Part shown: positions 9,501 through 16,883 of the stretch, in pieces
How the letters are laid out: every line of letters starts with the position of its first letter
Numbering within the stretch: position 1 is the stretch's first letter
Translations under genes and position numbers: made by a program
Assembly: GCA_016793095.1 (NCBI GenBank)
Contig: JAEUJQ010000055.1
Span: 1 to 50,338, forward strand
Direction of reading: 5' to 3'
Source of the DNA: Myxococcaceae bacterium
GTDB taxonomy: Bacteria; Myxococcota; Myxococcia; Myxococcales; Myxococcaceae
DNA length: 50,338 nt
The notes under the pieces: generated by a model
Told to the model about the DNA's origin: nothing
The model's input: the letters and a program-made list of their open reading frames with translations, nothing else
Databases searched by the model: none

Positions 9501-10114
9501 TTCTCGACGTCAGCGAGGGTGTCGACGCACATGAGGCTGCACTCCGCGAGGGTGCCGGCGCAGACGCCGCCGGCAGCTCCACCAGCGGCGCCTCCGCCCG
9601 CCCCACCGGCCAGCCCACCGGCGACCCCACCCGCCGTAGCGTTACCACCGCCCGTCGAGCCGCCAGCGCCGCCGCCAGCCGTCGAGCCCCCCGCGATGCC
9701 TCCCGCTTCACCACCGGCAGTCCCTCCACCACCCGTCGAGCCACCCGCGATTCCTCCCGCCTCACCACCGCCGGTCGCTGCGCCGCCGGCCTCACCGCCC
9801 GCCGTCGAACCGCCGGCCTGACCGCCCGCCGTCGAACCACCGCCCTCACCGCCGCCAGCCATGCCGCCCGCCGTCCCGCCGCCGAGGTTCGAACCGGGGA
9901 CACAGGCGCCCAGAGAGCAGGTGAAGCCAAGCGAACAGGCCTCGCAGACCGCGCCTCCGAGCCCGCACTGCGACGCCTCGACGCCGGCGACGCACTGACC
10001 GTTCTGACAACACCCGCCACAGGTGGCAGGTCCACACGCAGGCGCCGGGGGCGAGCTGCAGGAGAAGAGCGAAACCCCGAAGAGGAAGGCGACCGACAGA
10101 ACTGAGCGGAACAT
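6584..10114 (-). CDS. Integrin-like surface lipoprotein: EGF-Ca x7, cadherin-like domain, FG-GAP propeller
   Basis: 1176 residues from the ATG at 10114; GAGGGG upstream supports this start over one 21 codons earlier. Order of parts: lipoprotein signal with Cys19 (GVSLFSC); a cysteine cluster; a Gly-rich linker (about residues 75-185); further cysteine modules; seven tandem calcium-binding EGF domains (about 332-617), each opening D(V/I)NECL and carrying six cysteines; one cadherin-like beta-sandwich (LSALSVTPGTISFASGTFSY, about 620-712); and seven FG-GAP-type repeats to the C-terminus (for example DADDRFGGALSLSADGNTLA and GAVYVF), enough for a seven-bladed propeller. EGF and FG-GAP units usually mediate calcium-dependent adhesion, so an adhesin or matrix role is inferred. 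It is transcribed divergently from the TonB receptor gene, with a palindrome in the shared spacer. Confidence 0.85.
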   Translation of the reverse strand: MFRSVLSVAFLFGVSLFSCSSPPAPACGPATCGGCCQNGQCVAGVEASQCGLGGAVCEACSLGFTCSLGACVPGSNLGGGTAGGMAGGGEGGGSTAGGQAGGSTAGGEAGGAATGGGEAGGIAGGSTGGGGTAGGEAGGIAGGSTAGGGAGGSTGGGNATAGGVAGGLAGGAGGGAAGGAAGGVCAGTLAECSLMCVDTLADVENCGQCGWVCGNGEVCNRGSCQLLPMDCTTGPGCGPGYFCDPVTRGCLAGCRLSTDCPMGATCTSGQCRCPAGQHACGQQCVPDTAVTSCGTSCRVCPSAANGTATCNGSTCGLLCDPGYVRSGSTCVDVNECLTGNGGCSPNATCTNTVGSRTCACNAGFVGDGVACTDVNECLSNNGGCSANALCTNTPGSRTCTCSSGYAGNGLTCADVNECLSSNGGCSANATCTNTVGARTCACNAGFTGDGVTCADVNECLTNNGGCSANATCANTPGSRTCTCTMGFTGDGLTCADVNECLTNNGGCSGNATCTNTPGSRTCACNMGFTGNGVTCADVNECLTNNGGCSVNATCGNTVGSRTCTCTSGYTGDGLTCTDINECLTSNGGCATNATCTNTPGSRTCACNSGYTGNGVTSCVWDDASLSALSVTPGTISFASGTFSYTTSVAAGTVSVAVNATVPNPAGVTVTLNGVGFTSGATVLVPLAGPATPIVVHVRAAGGATRVYSVVVLRPLSQQAWLKASNPDADDGFGSSFALSADGSTLVVGASGEDSNGTEADNSVLNSGAVYVLVRSGSVWTQQAYLKASNPDADDRFGGALSLSADGNTLAVGASGEDSNATGPNGNASDNSASGSGAVYVFTRTGTTWSQQAYLKASNTGAFDRFGAAVSLSDDGNLLAVGAPGEDGNGSSQANNSALEAGAAYLFRRLGSAWTQQAYLKTFGPFQDHVFGSAVALSGDGTTLAVGSPGFSFDRGVVDVFSSPGWALTSGVSPTVFRDEDRFGASVAISGDGTTLVVGSPGDDSNATGVNGTTTQYSAYGSGAAYVFTRSPTSTSYTVQAFLKGPFTSGSISTLTSGDGFGNSVSVSRDGHLVVIGAFGEDSNATGVDGNAANNSSSDSGAAFVFGRVAGVWSQRHFVKASNTDANDFFAGRAVVSRDGNTLVCGAGGEDSAASGINGDQSSNALSGSGAAYVFVP
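8263..9121 (-). repeat. Seven tandem ~123-bp EGF-coding repeats
   Basis: Seven direct repeats of about 123 bp each encode one calcium-binding EGF domain. They are highly similar at the DNA level (for example GAGGCACTCGTT recurs in most units on the plus strand), which suggests recent expansion or homogenisation by recombination. Confidence 0.85.
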
Positions 10115-10173
10115 GATGCAACGTAACCCCTCATGACCGCTCGAGGTGCAGGGAATCGCCAGCCTCCATGTAT

Positions 10174-10202
10174 CCAATGGTCACTTCTGATGTGACCACT
10201 GG
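10174..10202. promoter_or_regulatory. 29-bp near-perfect palindrome, candidate operator
   Basis: CCAATGGTCAC at 10174-10184 and GTGACCACTGG at 10192-10202 are inverted 11-bp arms with one mismatch around a 7-bp centre. The inner 7-bp arms are perfect. It sits in the spacer between the divergent adhesin (start 10114) and TonB-receptor (start 10406) genes, 60 bases before the adhesin start. Its size and symmetry fit a dimeric repressor or activator site. The rest of the spacer shows nothing else I can assign. Confidence 0.5.
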
Positions 10203-10405
10203 AAACACCGTCGGCAACGTGGCCCTGGCAGGCGAGCTCTCACAGCCGGGCGTCGTGCGACTCCGCGAGCCGGGTCCCTTCGCGCCTCGATGACTCGCTG
10301 ACGAAGACGTCCTTGGACTCGCCGCACCCCGGCCCACCGACCCGCGACCCCTGGTCGAATCATCGACCCAAAGACGCCTGACCGGTTCACAGGCATGGTC
10401 CCGGC

Positions 10406-12748
10406 GTGCGCGCCCGCCCCACGCTCCTGCTGCTCCTGGCTGCGCGCACCGCCGCCGCAGAGGGGTCGTTCCACCTCATCGCCGAGCCGCGCGATGCCGG
10501 GCCGCCGGCGGTGCTCGCCGGTCAGGTGCGCGCGATGGGCCGGCGCCTACCGCTCGCCCTCGCGCAGGTGACGGTGGTGGACGGAGGCGTCGCGGCCGAG
10601 ACCGACGCCGAGGGCCGCTTCGTGCTGTCCCTCGAAGGCGGGGCCGTCGAAGTCGAGGTGCGCGCCAGCGGCCATGAGGGCCGCCGCTTCGACGAGCGCC
10701 TCTCACCGGGCCAACGGCTCGAGGTGCTGTACCGCCTCGCGCCCTCTTCGACCGCGTCCTTCGAGACGGTGGTGCGGGCCCGACGGGAGACCGAGGCGCC
10801 GCGCGTCGAGCTGGGCCGCACCGAGCTGACCGAGAGCGCGGGCACCCAGGGCGACCCGTTTCGCGCGGTCATGCTGCTGCCGGGGGTCGCCTCCATCGCC
10901 TCGGGGCTGTCCTACCCGGTCGTCCGCGGCACCCAGCCAGCGGCGACGGGCTTCTTCCTCGACGGCGTGCGGGTGCCGCAGCTCTACCACCTGCTGGCGG
11001 GGCCCTCGGTGTTCGCGCCCGAGCTGGTCGAGCGCATCGACTTCTTCGCAGGCGCCGTGCCCGCCCGCTTCGGGCGCCTCACGGGCGGGGTCGTCGAGGC
11101 ACGACTCGCGAGGCCTCCAACCCGGCTCGAAGCGACGGCGGCGGTGGACCTGCTCAGCGCCCGCGCCTTCGTGGCCGCCCCGATTCCCCAGGCGAAGCTC
11201 GACGTCGCCGTCGCTGGCCGCCTCAGCTACACGGCCCTCATCGCGTCGGCCGTCGCCAGGGTGGCCTTCCCTTCGACCCCCGAGAACCCGCAGCCCACGC
11301 CGGTCGCCAACTTCCAGGACTACCAGGCGCGCGTGGAGTGGAACCCTGGCCCTGGCCGCTTGCGCCTGCTCGCCTTCGGCGCCGCGGACGAGGGCGGGGT
11401 GCGACAGAACGGCCCGCGCACCTCGACCGCGCTCCTCTCGAACGTCTTCCATCGGGTGGACCTCGCGTGGCGCATGCCGCTCGCGGGCGGCCACGCGGAG
11501 GCCGGCGCCACCTGGGGCACCGAGCAGCTGGGGCTCATCGGCACCCGCGACGGGCGCGACGTGGGGCAGTTCGTGATGCGCCGGGGCGTCTGGCAGGGCC
11601 GCCTGCGGTACGGGCGGGACTTCGGCGGAGTCGTGAGCCTCGAGGCCGGCGCGGACGTCGATCGACAGGACCTCAGCCTCGAGATCGACCGCGACCCGGT
11701 GCTGGCCATCGGCGCCGCCTCGAGCCTGCGCGAGCCGAGCACCCGGGGAACGCTCGCCGGCGCCTGGGTGGACGTCGCGTGGTCGCCCGCGCGCCTGGTG
11801 CTGGCGGCCGGCGCGCGCGCAGATGTCTTCGCCCTCGACGGCGTCGCGCCGCTGGTGAGCGCCGAGCCCCGGCTGTCGGCGAGGTGGCTGGCGCGCGACT
11901 GGCTCACGGTGCGGGGCGCCGCGGGGCTCGCGCACCAGGCGCCGACGGTGCTGCTGAACCTGCCGGTGTCCGACCTGAGCGGCCTGCGCGACGGGCTGCA
12001 GCGCGGCGCGCGGTTCGAAGTGGGCGCTGACGCGAGGCTGCCGTGGTTAGGGCTCGAGGCGTCATCGTCGCTCTTCTTCAACCCGCTGTTCCCGGCCGTC
12101 GAGTACACGCTCGAGGATCTGCTCACCAACCGTGCGCGCGCAGGCCAGTCCTCCGCTGGCGTCCCCGGGCGCGCGTACGGGCTCGAGGTGTTGCTGCGCA
12201 GGCGCGCCGAGGGGCGGTGGTTCGGGTGGGTGAGCTACACGCTGCTCCGCTCCGAGCGCCTGCGGCGGGCCATCGCCTTCGATGCCTCGGGCGCCATCGT
12301 CGAGGACGTCACCCGGTGGGTGCCCTTCGAGTTCGACCAGACCCACGTCTTGCGGCTCACCGGCGGCGTCACCCTGCCGCGCGGGTTCCGGGTGAGCGTG
12401 GGCCTGCACGTGAACTCCGGCCGGCCCGAGTCCGGCGCCATCTCGAGCCGTGCGCAGCAGCCCGGAGTCGACCCCATCTCGCTCGAGCCGACGTGGGTCC
12501 CCGTCAGCGCTGCGCGCGAGGTGCGCCTGCCGCCGTTCGCCCGCCTCGACGTGCGCGCCAGCAAGACGTGGACGTTCGACGACTTCGTGCTCGAGGCGTT
12601 CGTTGACGTGCTCAACGCGTCGGCGTCGGCCGAGATCCTCGGCTACACCTACGACGTCGCGACCACCGACGGGAGGACGACCCTGCGCAAGACGCCGTTC
12701 GCGATTCCGCTCGTGCTGCCCACCATCGGGCTCAAGGGGGCGTACTGA
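10406..12748 (+). CDS. TonB-dependent outer-membrane receptor
   Basis: 780 residues from a GTG. A signal peptide (ending AARTAAAEG) is followed by a carboxypeptidase-regulatory-like beta-sandwich (about residues 32-110; VTVVDGGVAAETDAEGRFVL). Next come a plug domain (GDPFRAVMLLPGVASI, VRGTQPAATGFFLDGVRVP, ELVERIDFFAGAVPARFGR) and a 22-strand-type beta-barrel to the C-terminus. The last residues are GLKGAY, so the final aromatic is Tyr where Phe is more usual. This is the CarbopepD_reg/plug/barrel architecture of receptors that import large or scarce substrates with energy from TonB-ExbBD. The substrate is unknown. The stop overlaps the ATG of the next gene by one base, so three genes (to 14945) form an operon with it. 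Confidence 0.88.
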   Translation: MRARPTLLLLLAARTAAAEGSFHLIAEPRDAGPPAVLAGQVRAMGRRLPLALAQVTVVDGGVAAETDAEGRFVLSLEGGAVEVEVRASGHEGRRFDERLSPGQRLEVLYRLAPSSTASFETVVRARRETEAPRVELGRTELTESAGTQGDPFRAVMLLPGVASIASGLSYPVVRGTQPAATGFFLDGVRVPQLYHLLAGPSVFAPELVERIDFFAGAVPARFGRLTGGVVEARLARPPTRLEATAAVDLLSARAFVAAPIPQAKLDVAVAGRLSYTALIASAVARVAFPSTPENPQPTPVANFQDYQARVEWNPGPGRLRLLAFGAADEGGVRQNGPRTSTALLSNVFHRVDLAWRMPLAGGHAEAGATWGTEQLGLIGTRDGRDVGQFVMRRGVWQGRLRYGRDFGGVVSLEAGADVDRQDLSLEIDRDPVLAIGAASSLREPSTRGTLAGAWVDVAWSPARLVLAAGARADVFALDGVAPLVSAEPRLSARWLARDWLTVRGAAGLAHQAPTVLLNLPVSDLSGLRDGLQRGARFEVGADARLPWLGLEASSSLFFNPLFPAVEYTLEDLLTNRARAGQSSAGVPGRAYGLEVLLRRRAEGRWFGWVSYTLLRSERLRRAIAFDASGAIVEDVTRWVPFEFDQTHVLRLTGGVTLPRGFRVSVGLHVNSGRPESGAISSRAQQPGVDPISLEPTWVPVSAAREVRLPPFARLDVRASKTWTFDDFVLEAFVDVLNASASAEILGYTYDVATTDGRTTLRKTPFAIPLVLPTIGLKGAY

Positions 12749-13776
12749 TGCGCGCCCTCCTGCCAGCGGTGGCGCTCGTGTGGTGCGCCTGCCCGTCGCC
12801 CGAGAACGTGTACCGCCTCGAGGGCGAGGTCGTCGATCAGAACGGTCGCGCGGTGCGGGGGCGCGAGGTGCGGCTCTTGCGTGACGCCTCGGACGACGGC
12901 GCGCGCTGCCTGCCGATGGAGCCCTTCGCCGTCACCACCACCGGCCCGAACGGGCGCTTCGCCTTCGACGTCTACCGCTACCAGCAGACGCTCGGCCGGG
13001 TGACGCCGCGCTTCTTCCGCGTCGAGGCGTCGAATGACCCGCTGACCAACGTGCTGACGTCCTGGACCTTCCGCTTCCCCGCCGTCGACGTGACGCTGCC
13101 GCCGCTCCCGATCACCACCTCCACCATCCCGCCCCTTCCCTCGTCCTTCGAGACGTTCTCGGAGGCGTCGCTCGACGGAGTGGTGGCGTGGCGGACCGGC
13201 GGCGGCATCGGGGGCGACGAGGAGCGGCCGATGAAGGCGCTCCAGGTCACGCGCGGCCTCGCCTCCGACGTGCTCGCGGGCACCCCCTTCGGCTCCTGGG
13301 AACAGGTGGGCCTCGAGCTCCGCCTCGAGCAGCCGATCGCCGAAGTGCCTCCCGGGCCCGTCTCCCGCCTGCGGGGCCTGGACTGCGAGCAACTGCGGCC
13401 CGCGCCCTGCCCGCTCACGGACGGGCGCATGCTGCCGGTGGCGCTGCCGCCCGGCACGAAGACGCTCACCATCACCGGGCGCGAGCTCGTCGTCTTCCGC
13501 ACCGTGGTGCTCCGCGGGCTGCGCATCGACGGCGAGGCAGCGCAGGTGACGGTGGAGACGACCGATTCGCTCGAGCTCCCCGACTGGCAGCTCTCGGGGC
13601 GCCTCCTGCGGGGGAAGGAGCTGGTCGCGGCAGCCCGTGGGCACTGCCGAGAGCCCGGCGTCTTCGGCTCCATCGAGGTCGGCGTGCGCGCGGCGAGAGG
13701 CGTGCGTATCCGCGCGGACGACGAGGACGGGAACTCGCTCGACCTCACCTCGGTGCAGGAGGTGTCGGCGCGATGA
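12748..13776 (+). CDS. Lipoprotein partner of the TonB receptor, Ig/carboxypeptidase-regulatory-like N-domain
   Basis: 342 residues. The short lipoprotein signal is MRALLPAVALVWCAC (Cys13 or Cys15). Residues about 20-110 resemble a carboxypeptidase-regulatory/transthyretin-like sandwich (YRLEGEVVDQNGRAVRGREV, GPNGRFAFDV). The remainder is beta-rich with no recognised motif. It overlaps the receptor stop by one base and the next start by four, a sign of translational coupling. A surface-exposed partner of the receptor that helps capture substrate is a reasonable inference but is not shown by the sequence. Confidence 0.75.
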   Translation: MRALLPAVALVWCACPSPENVYRLEGEVVDQNGRAVRGREVRLLRDASDDGARCLPMEPFAVTTTGPNGRFAFDVYRYQQTLGRVTPRFFRVEASNDPLTNVLTSWTFRFPAVDVTLPPLPITTSTIPPLPSSFETFSEASLDGVVAWRTGGGIGGDEERPMKALQVTRGLASDVLAGTPFGSWEQVGLELRLEQPIAEVPPGPVSRLRGLDCEQLRPAPCPLTDGRMLPVALPPGTKTLTITGRELVVFRTVVLRGLRIDGEAAQVTVETTDSLELPDWQLSGRLLRGKELVAAARGHCREPGVFGSIEVGVRAARGVRIRADDEDGNSLDLTSVQEVSAR

Positions 13777-14945
13777 GAGGTCTGCAACTGCTCCTCCTGG
13801 TGACGGCGTGCAGCCCGCCGCCAGCCGCGCCCGCGCCGCCGCCCGCGCCGGCCCTCGAGGTGCCGCCGTCGAGCGCCTCGCAGCCGCTCACGTCGCGCCG
13901 GTTCACCGTCCGCGCCTCGACGAGGAGCGACACCGTCGTGCGCCTCTTCGTGAGCCTCGATTGCTCCGGGCCCGAGCTGCGTCGCGACACGGCGGTCGAG
14001 CTCGAGCGCGGCGTCGAGGTGGAGTCGGTGCACGGGAAGAACGTCTTCTCGGCCGTCGCCGTCGACCCCACCGGCCTGCCGTCGCCGTGTTCGGCCCCGG
14101 TCACTGTCGAGGTGCGCCTGCCGATGCGGGGCTCGTTCAGCGCGCCACAGGTCCTCCGCGTGTCCCCGCCCATGCCGACGAGAGAACGAACGGCCACCTT
14201 GCAGGGGACGACCCAGCAGGGGTGGACCGTGCGCGTGTGGGGCGGCCGCGAGTGCCAGGGGCCGCTGCTGGCGTCGACTGACGCAGCGACCTTTCAGCGC
14301 CAGGGCGTCGAGGTGCCACTGCCGCCCAACCGCAAGCTCGAGGTGACGCTCGACGCCGAGCTGAGCGCCACCCAGACGCTGTGCAACGGGCCGGTGCTGC
14401 TGCTGGAGAACGACGAGGTGCCGCCGCTGGCGCCGCGTGGCCGCTTCTTCCCGCCGCCGCCGTGGCCCAACGCCGAGAAGGCGGTGGTGCTGGAGGACCT
14501 TCAAGACGCGCGGTTCGTGTCGTTGTCCGCAGGCGACACCTGCACGCCGAGCACGTTGGTGCCGGTGCGGACGTTCTGCGGTGGCGGGGTCTGCCAGACC
14601 GTGGTGCTGCCCCTCATCGTCGGCAGCGCCACGACCTGGGGCCTGCAGCTCATCGACGGCGCTGGCAACCGGAGCGCCTGCACCCCGATCAGCAACGACG
14701 TCGACCCCCGGCTCGAGGCGCCCCCGGTGTACCTCGAGGCGCTCGACGCGGGCATCAGCCTGAACCTGCTCGCCATCAGCTCGGTGCCAGGCCCCATCGA
14801 GTTTCACGCAATCCCCGGGTGTCCCGGCACCGGAGTCGTCCCGACCTCCCTGGCCGCGAACCTCGCCGTGCTCACCGAGCAGCTCCGCCAGCGCTGGTTC
14901 GCCTCCGTCGGGCGCGACGCGGGCACCTGCGCCGCGGCCCCGTGA
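13773..14945 (+). CDS. Lipoprotein of the TonB-receptor operon, unknown family
   Basis: 390 residues. The ATG at 13773 sits in an ATGA overlap with the preceding stop. MRGLQLLLLVTAC gives lipid Cys13, followed by a Pro/Ala-rich linker. The body is beta-rich, with pairs of cysteines in similar contexts (LFVSLDCSGPELR, VRVWGGRECQGPLL, PSTLVPVRTFCGGG). This suggests three or four diverged Ig/fibronectin-like modules, each with a disulfide. No enzyme motif is visible. It is the third gene of the receptor operon, and the next gene starts 39 bases downstream behind its own -10-like box. Confidence 0.72.
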   Translation: MRGLQLLLLVTACSPPPAAPAPPPAPALEVPPSSASQPLTSRRFTVRASTRSDTVVRLFVSLDCSGPELRRDTAVELERGVEVESVHGKNVFSAVAVDPTGLPSPCSAPVTVEVRLPMRGSFSAPQVLRVSPPMPTRERTATLQGTTQQGWTVRVWGGRECQGPLLASTDAATFQRQGVEVPLPPNRKLEVTLDAELSATQTLCNGPVLLLENDEVPPLAPRGRFFPPPPWPNAEKAVVLEDLQDARFVSLSAGDTCTPSTLVPVRTFCGGGVCQTVVLPLIVGSATTWGLQLIDGAGNRSACTPISNDVDPRLEAPPVYLEALDAGISLNLLAISSVPGPIEFHAIPGCPGTGVVPTSLAANLAVLTEQLRQRWFASVGRDAGTCAAAP

Positions 14946-14970
14946 GTGTCGCTGCACCGATGACTGCGCA

Positions 14971-14976
14971 TAGACT
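14971..14976 (+). promoter_or_regulatory. -10-like hexamer TAGACT
   Basis: TAGACT ends 8 bases before the GTG at 14985. It has the same spacing as other boxes in the window and would give a leaderless or near-leaderless transcript. No Shine-Dalgarno is present. Confidence 0.4.
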
Positions 14977-14984
14977 TCCGGCCA

Positions 14985-16877
14985 GTGCTCGCGTTCGTTC
15001 TCCACCTCACGCTGGCGGTGCCGTTCGCCCCGGAGCCCCAACAGCCCGGCGCCGGCGACTGGGTGAGCAGCGGCACGTGGATGGAGACCCGCGGCTACTC
15101 CGACGACGCAGGCGTTCCGCTGTCCACCCTGATCGTCCAGCTGCGCCGCGACCCCGGCTCGTGGACCGAGCAGCTCACCGTCGATGCAGGGCCCCGCCAC
15201 GGGCTCTCGTCATGGGTGTCCTTCAGCGAGGACGACGCCGGCTGGTGTTGGCGCGCGCGGTACATCAACACGCGCGACGAGGCGTCCGCGTGGGGCCCCG
15301 AGGCCTGCTTCAACATCGACACCACCCCGCCACCCTGGCCACCGGGCTTCGACGCCGGCCCATCGCTGTCCCCGGGAGCGTTGACCGTCAGCGCGCAGCC
15401 CGTCACCGATGCGCGCTCCGCCACGGCGGGCTACCACCTGCTCGTCGCCCGCGCGCCAGGCGGGCCCTGGTTCGCACAGACCGGCCTCCGCCAGCCGGGG
15501 CTGCCCTTCGGCACGTGGCTCGGCGAGGGGACCTGGTTCGTCGGGATCGAGGCCGTCGATCTCGCGGACAACACGAGCAGCGACACGAGTGATCCACCCG
15601 AGCTCCGCGCGGTCACCATCACCGGTCGCGACAGCGTGCCGGTGCCCCCGGCGCCCGCCTGGGACCAGGCGTACACGAACAACTGGGGCGACCAGCTGGG
15701 CTACGACCCTGGGTGGGCCAGGGACGCAGGCGTGTCGGTGCTGACCTTCACGGTGCGGAACGCCGACGGCGGCCAGTGGCACCACGTGGACACGGCGCAA
15801 GCCGGGCGCGACTGGCCCTACCGGTGGATCTCCACCCACGTCATCCAGCGGGAGGGCGTCTTCGTGGCGCGGGTGGGCGCCATCAGCGGCGACGCCGTCG
15901 GGCGGTGGTCGAGGGAGTCGGCGCCCCTCGTGGTGGACGCGACGGAGCCCGAGACGCCGGGAGGCCTGGCGCTGGCTCCGCTCGAGACGCGCAGCGCCCC
16001 GGTGCAGCTGGCGTGGACAGCCTCGAGGGACAACCTCGCCGGGATCGAGCTCTACAAGGTGCACCTGATGAATGGCACGACCGGCGCAGAGCTCTACGTG
16101 ACGACCCCACTGACGTCGCTCGACGCGGGGACGCTCGAGGAAGGCCGCTGGTCGTTCGAGGTCCGGGCGAAAGACCGCGCCGACAACTGGTCGCCGTACT
16201 CGAGCCCCTCGACCACCGTGGTGGTGGACCGCACCGGGCCGATCGCCAGCGCACCGCAAGTCGAGCCGCTCGATGGCGGCGTGGTGGTGCGGTGGGCTCC
16301 GCCGATCGACGCGCTCTCCTCGCTCGCCAGCGTCGAGCTCGTGCGCGACGAGGCCGGCGGGGCGCAGCAGGTGCTGCCTGCGACCGCGAGTCCCTTCGTC
16401 GATGCGCCGCCTGCAGGCACGTGGACCTGGCGGGTTCGCGGCATCGACCGGCTGGGCAACCAGGGCGCCTTCAGCCCCCCGTCGGCCGTGGTCGTCGTGA
16501 CGCCGTCCGGCCTCGTCGTGGGTCCACGCATCACCGGAGTGCCGACGAGCGTGGGCTGCGGTCAGCTCGAGGAGCCGTTGGCGGCCACGGGCGACGCGCC
16601 GCTGTCCTGGCGCCTCGTCAGCGGGCCGCCGGGCATGACGCTGGACCCACTCACCGGCATCTTGAGGTGGACGGTGGAGGGGACCGGCCCTGTCGAGGTG
16701 ACGGCGGCGGTCAACAACGCGGCCGGCGAGGACCGACGGACCTTCTCCATCGAGCGCACCTGCGCCCAGCCGCGCGGGCCCTGGGACCTGCGCGTCGGGT
16801 GTGAGGCGGGACCGGGAGGGCTGCTCCTCGCGCTCTGCCTCACCCTGCTCCGACCCCGCCTGCGCGTGGTACGGTGA
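14985..16877 (+). CDS. Secreted fibronectin-III/Ig-like surface protein with MYXO-CTERM-like tail
   Basis: 630 residues from a GTG. A short signal peptide (VLAFVLHLTLAVPFAPEP) precedes several repeated beta-sandwich modules with fibronectin-type features (YINTRDEASAWGPEACFNID, RSAPVQLAWTASRDNLAG, RWSFEVRAKDRADNWSPYSS). Near residues 530-595 is a putative-Ig (He_PIG-like) domain with APLSWRLVSGPPGMTLDP and TGILRWTVEGTGPVEV. The C-terminus is Gly-Cys, a hydrophobic helix (GGLLLALCLTLL) and an Arg cluster, which matches the layout of MYXO-CTERM sorting signals. It is therefore probably secreted and tethered at the cell surface. Its function may be adhesion or matrix binding, which is inferred only from domain type. 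Confidence 0.78.
   Translation: MLAFVLHLTLAVPFAPEPQQPGAGDWVSSGTWMETRGYSDDAGVPLSTLIVQLRRDPGSWTEQLTVDAGPRHGLSSWVSFSEDDAGWCWRARYINTRDEASAWGPEACFNIDTTPPPWPPGFDAGPSLSPGALTVSAQPVTDARSATAGYHLLVARAPGGPWFAQTGLRQPGLPFGTWLGEGTWFVGIEAVDLADNTSSDTSDPPELRAVTITGRDSVPVPPAPAWDQAYTNNWGDQLGYDPGWARDAGVSVLTFTVRNADGGQWHHVDTAQAGRDWPYRWISTHVIQREGVFVARVGAISGDAVGRWSRESAPLVVDATEPETPGGLALAPLETRSAPVQLAWTASRDNLAGIELYKVHLMNGTTGAELYVTTPLTSLDAGTLEEGRWSFEVRAKDRADNWSPYSSPSTTVVVDRTGPIASAPQVEPLDGGVVVRWAPPIDALSSLASVELVRDEAGGAQQVLPATASPFVDAPPAGTWTWRVRGIDRLGNQGAFSPPSAVVVVTPSGLVVGPRITGVPTSVGCGQLEEPLAATGDAPLSWRLVSGPPGMTLDPLTGILRWTVEGTGPVEVTAAVNNAAGEDRRTFSIERTCAQPRGPWDLRVGCEAGPGGLLLALCLTLLRPRLRVVR
16870..16875 (+). promoter_or_regulatory. 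-10-like hexamer TACGGT
   Basis: TACGGT ends 8 bases before the ATG at 16884 and overlaps the end of the preceding gene. The spacing agrees with the leaderless-type pattern seen elsewhere in the window. Confidence 0.35.
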
Positions 16878-16883
16878 CGCTCG

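Noticed and set aside
12978-15200. 740-codon minus-strand open frame opposite the receptor-operon lipoproteins
   Set aside because: The composition is Arg/His/Gly-rich with no domain. The plus-strand frames overlap start-to-stop and have lipoprotein signals.
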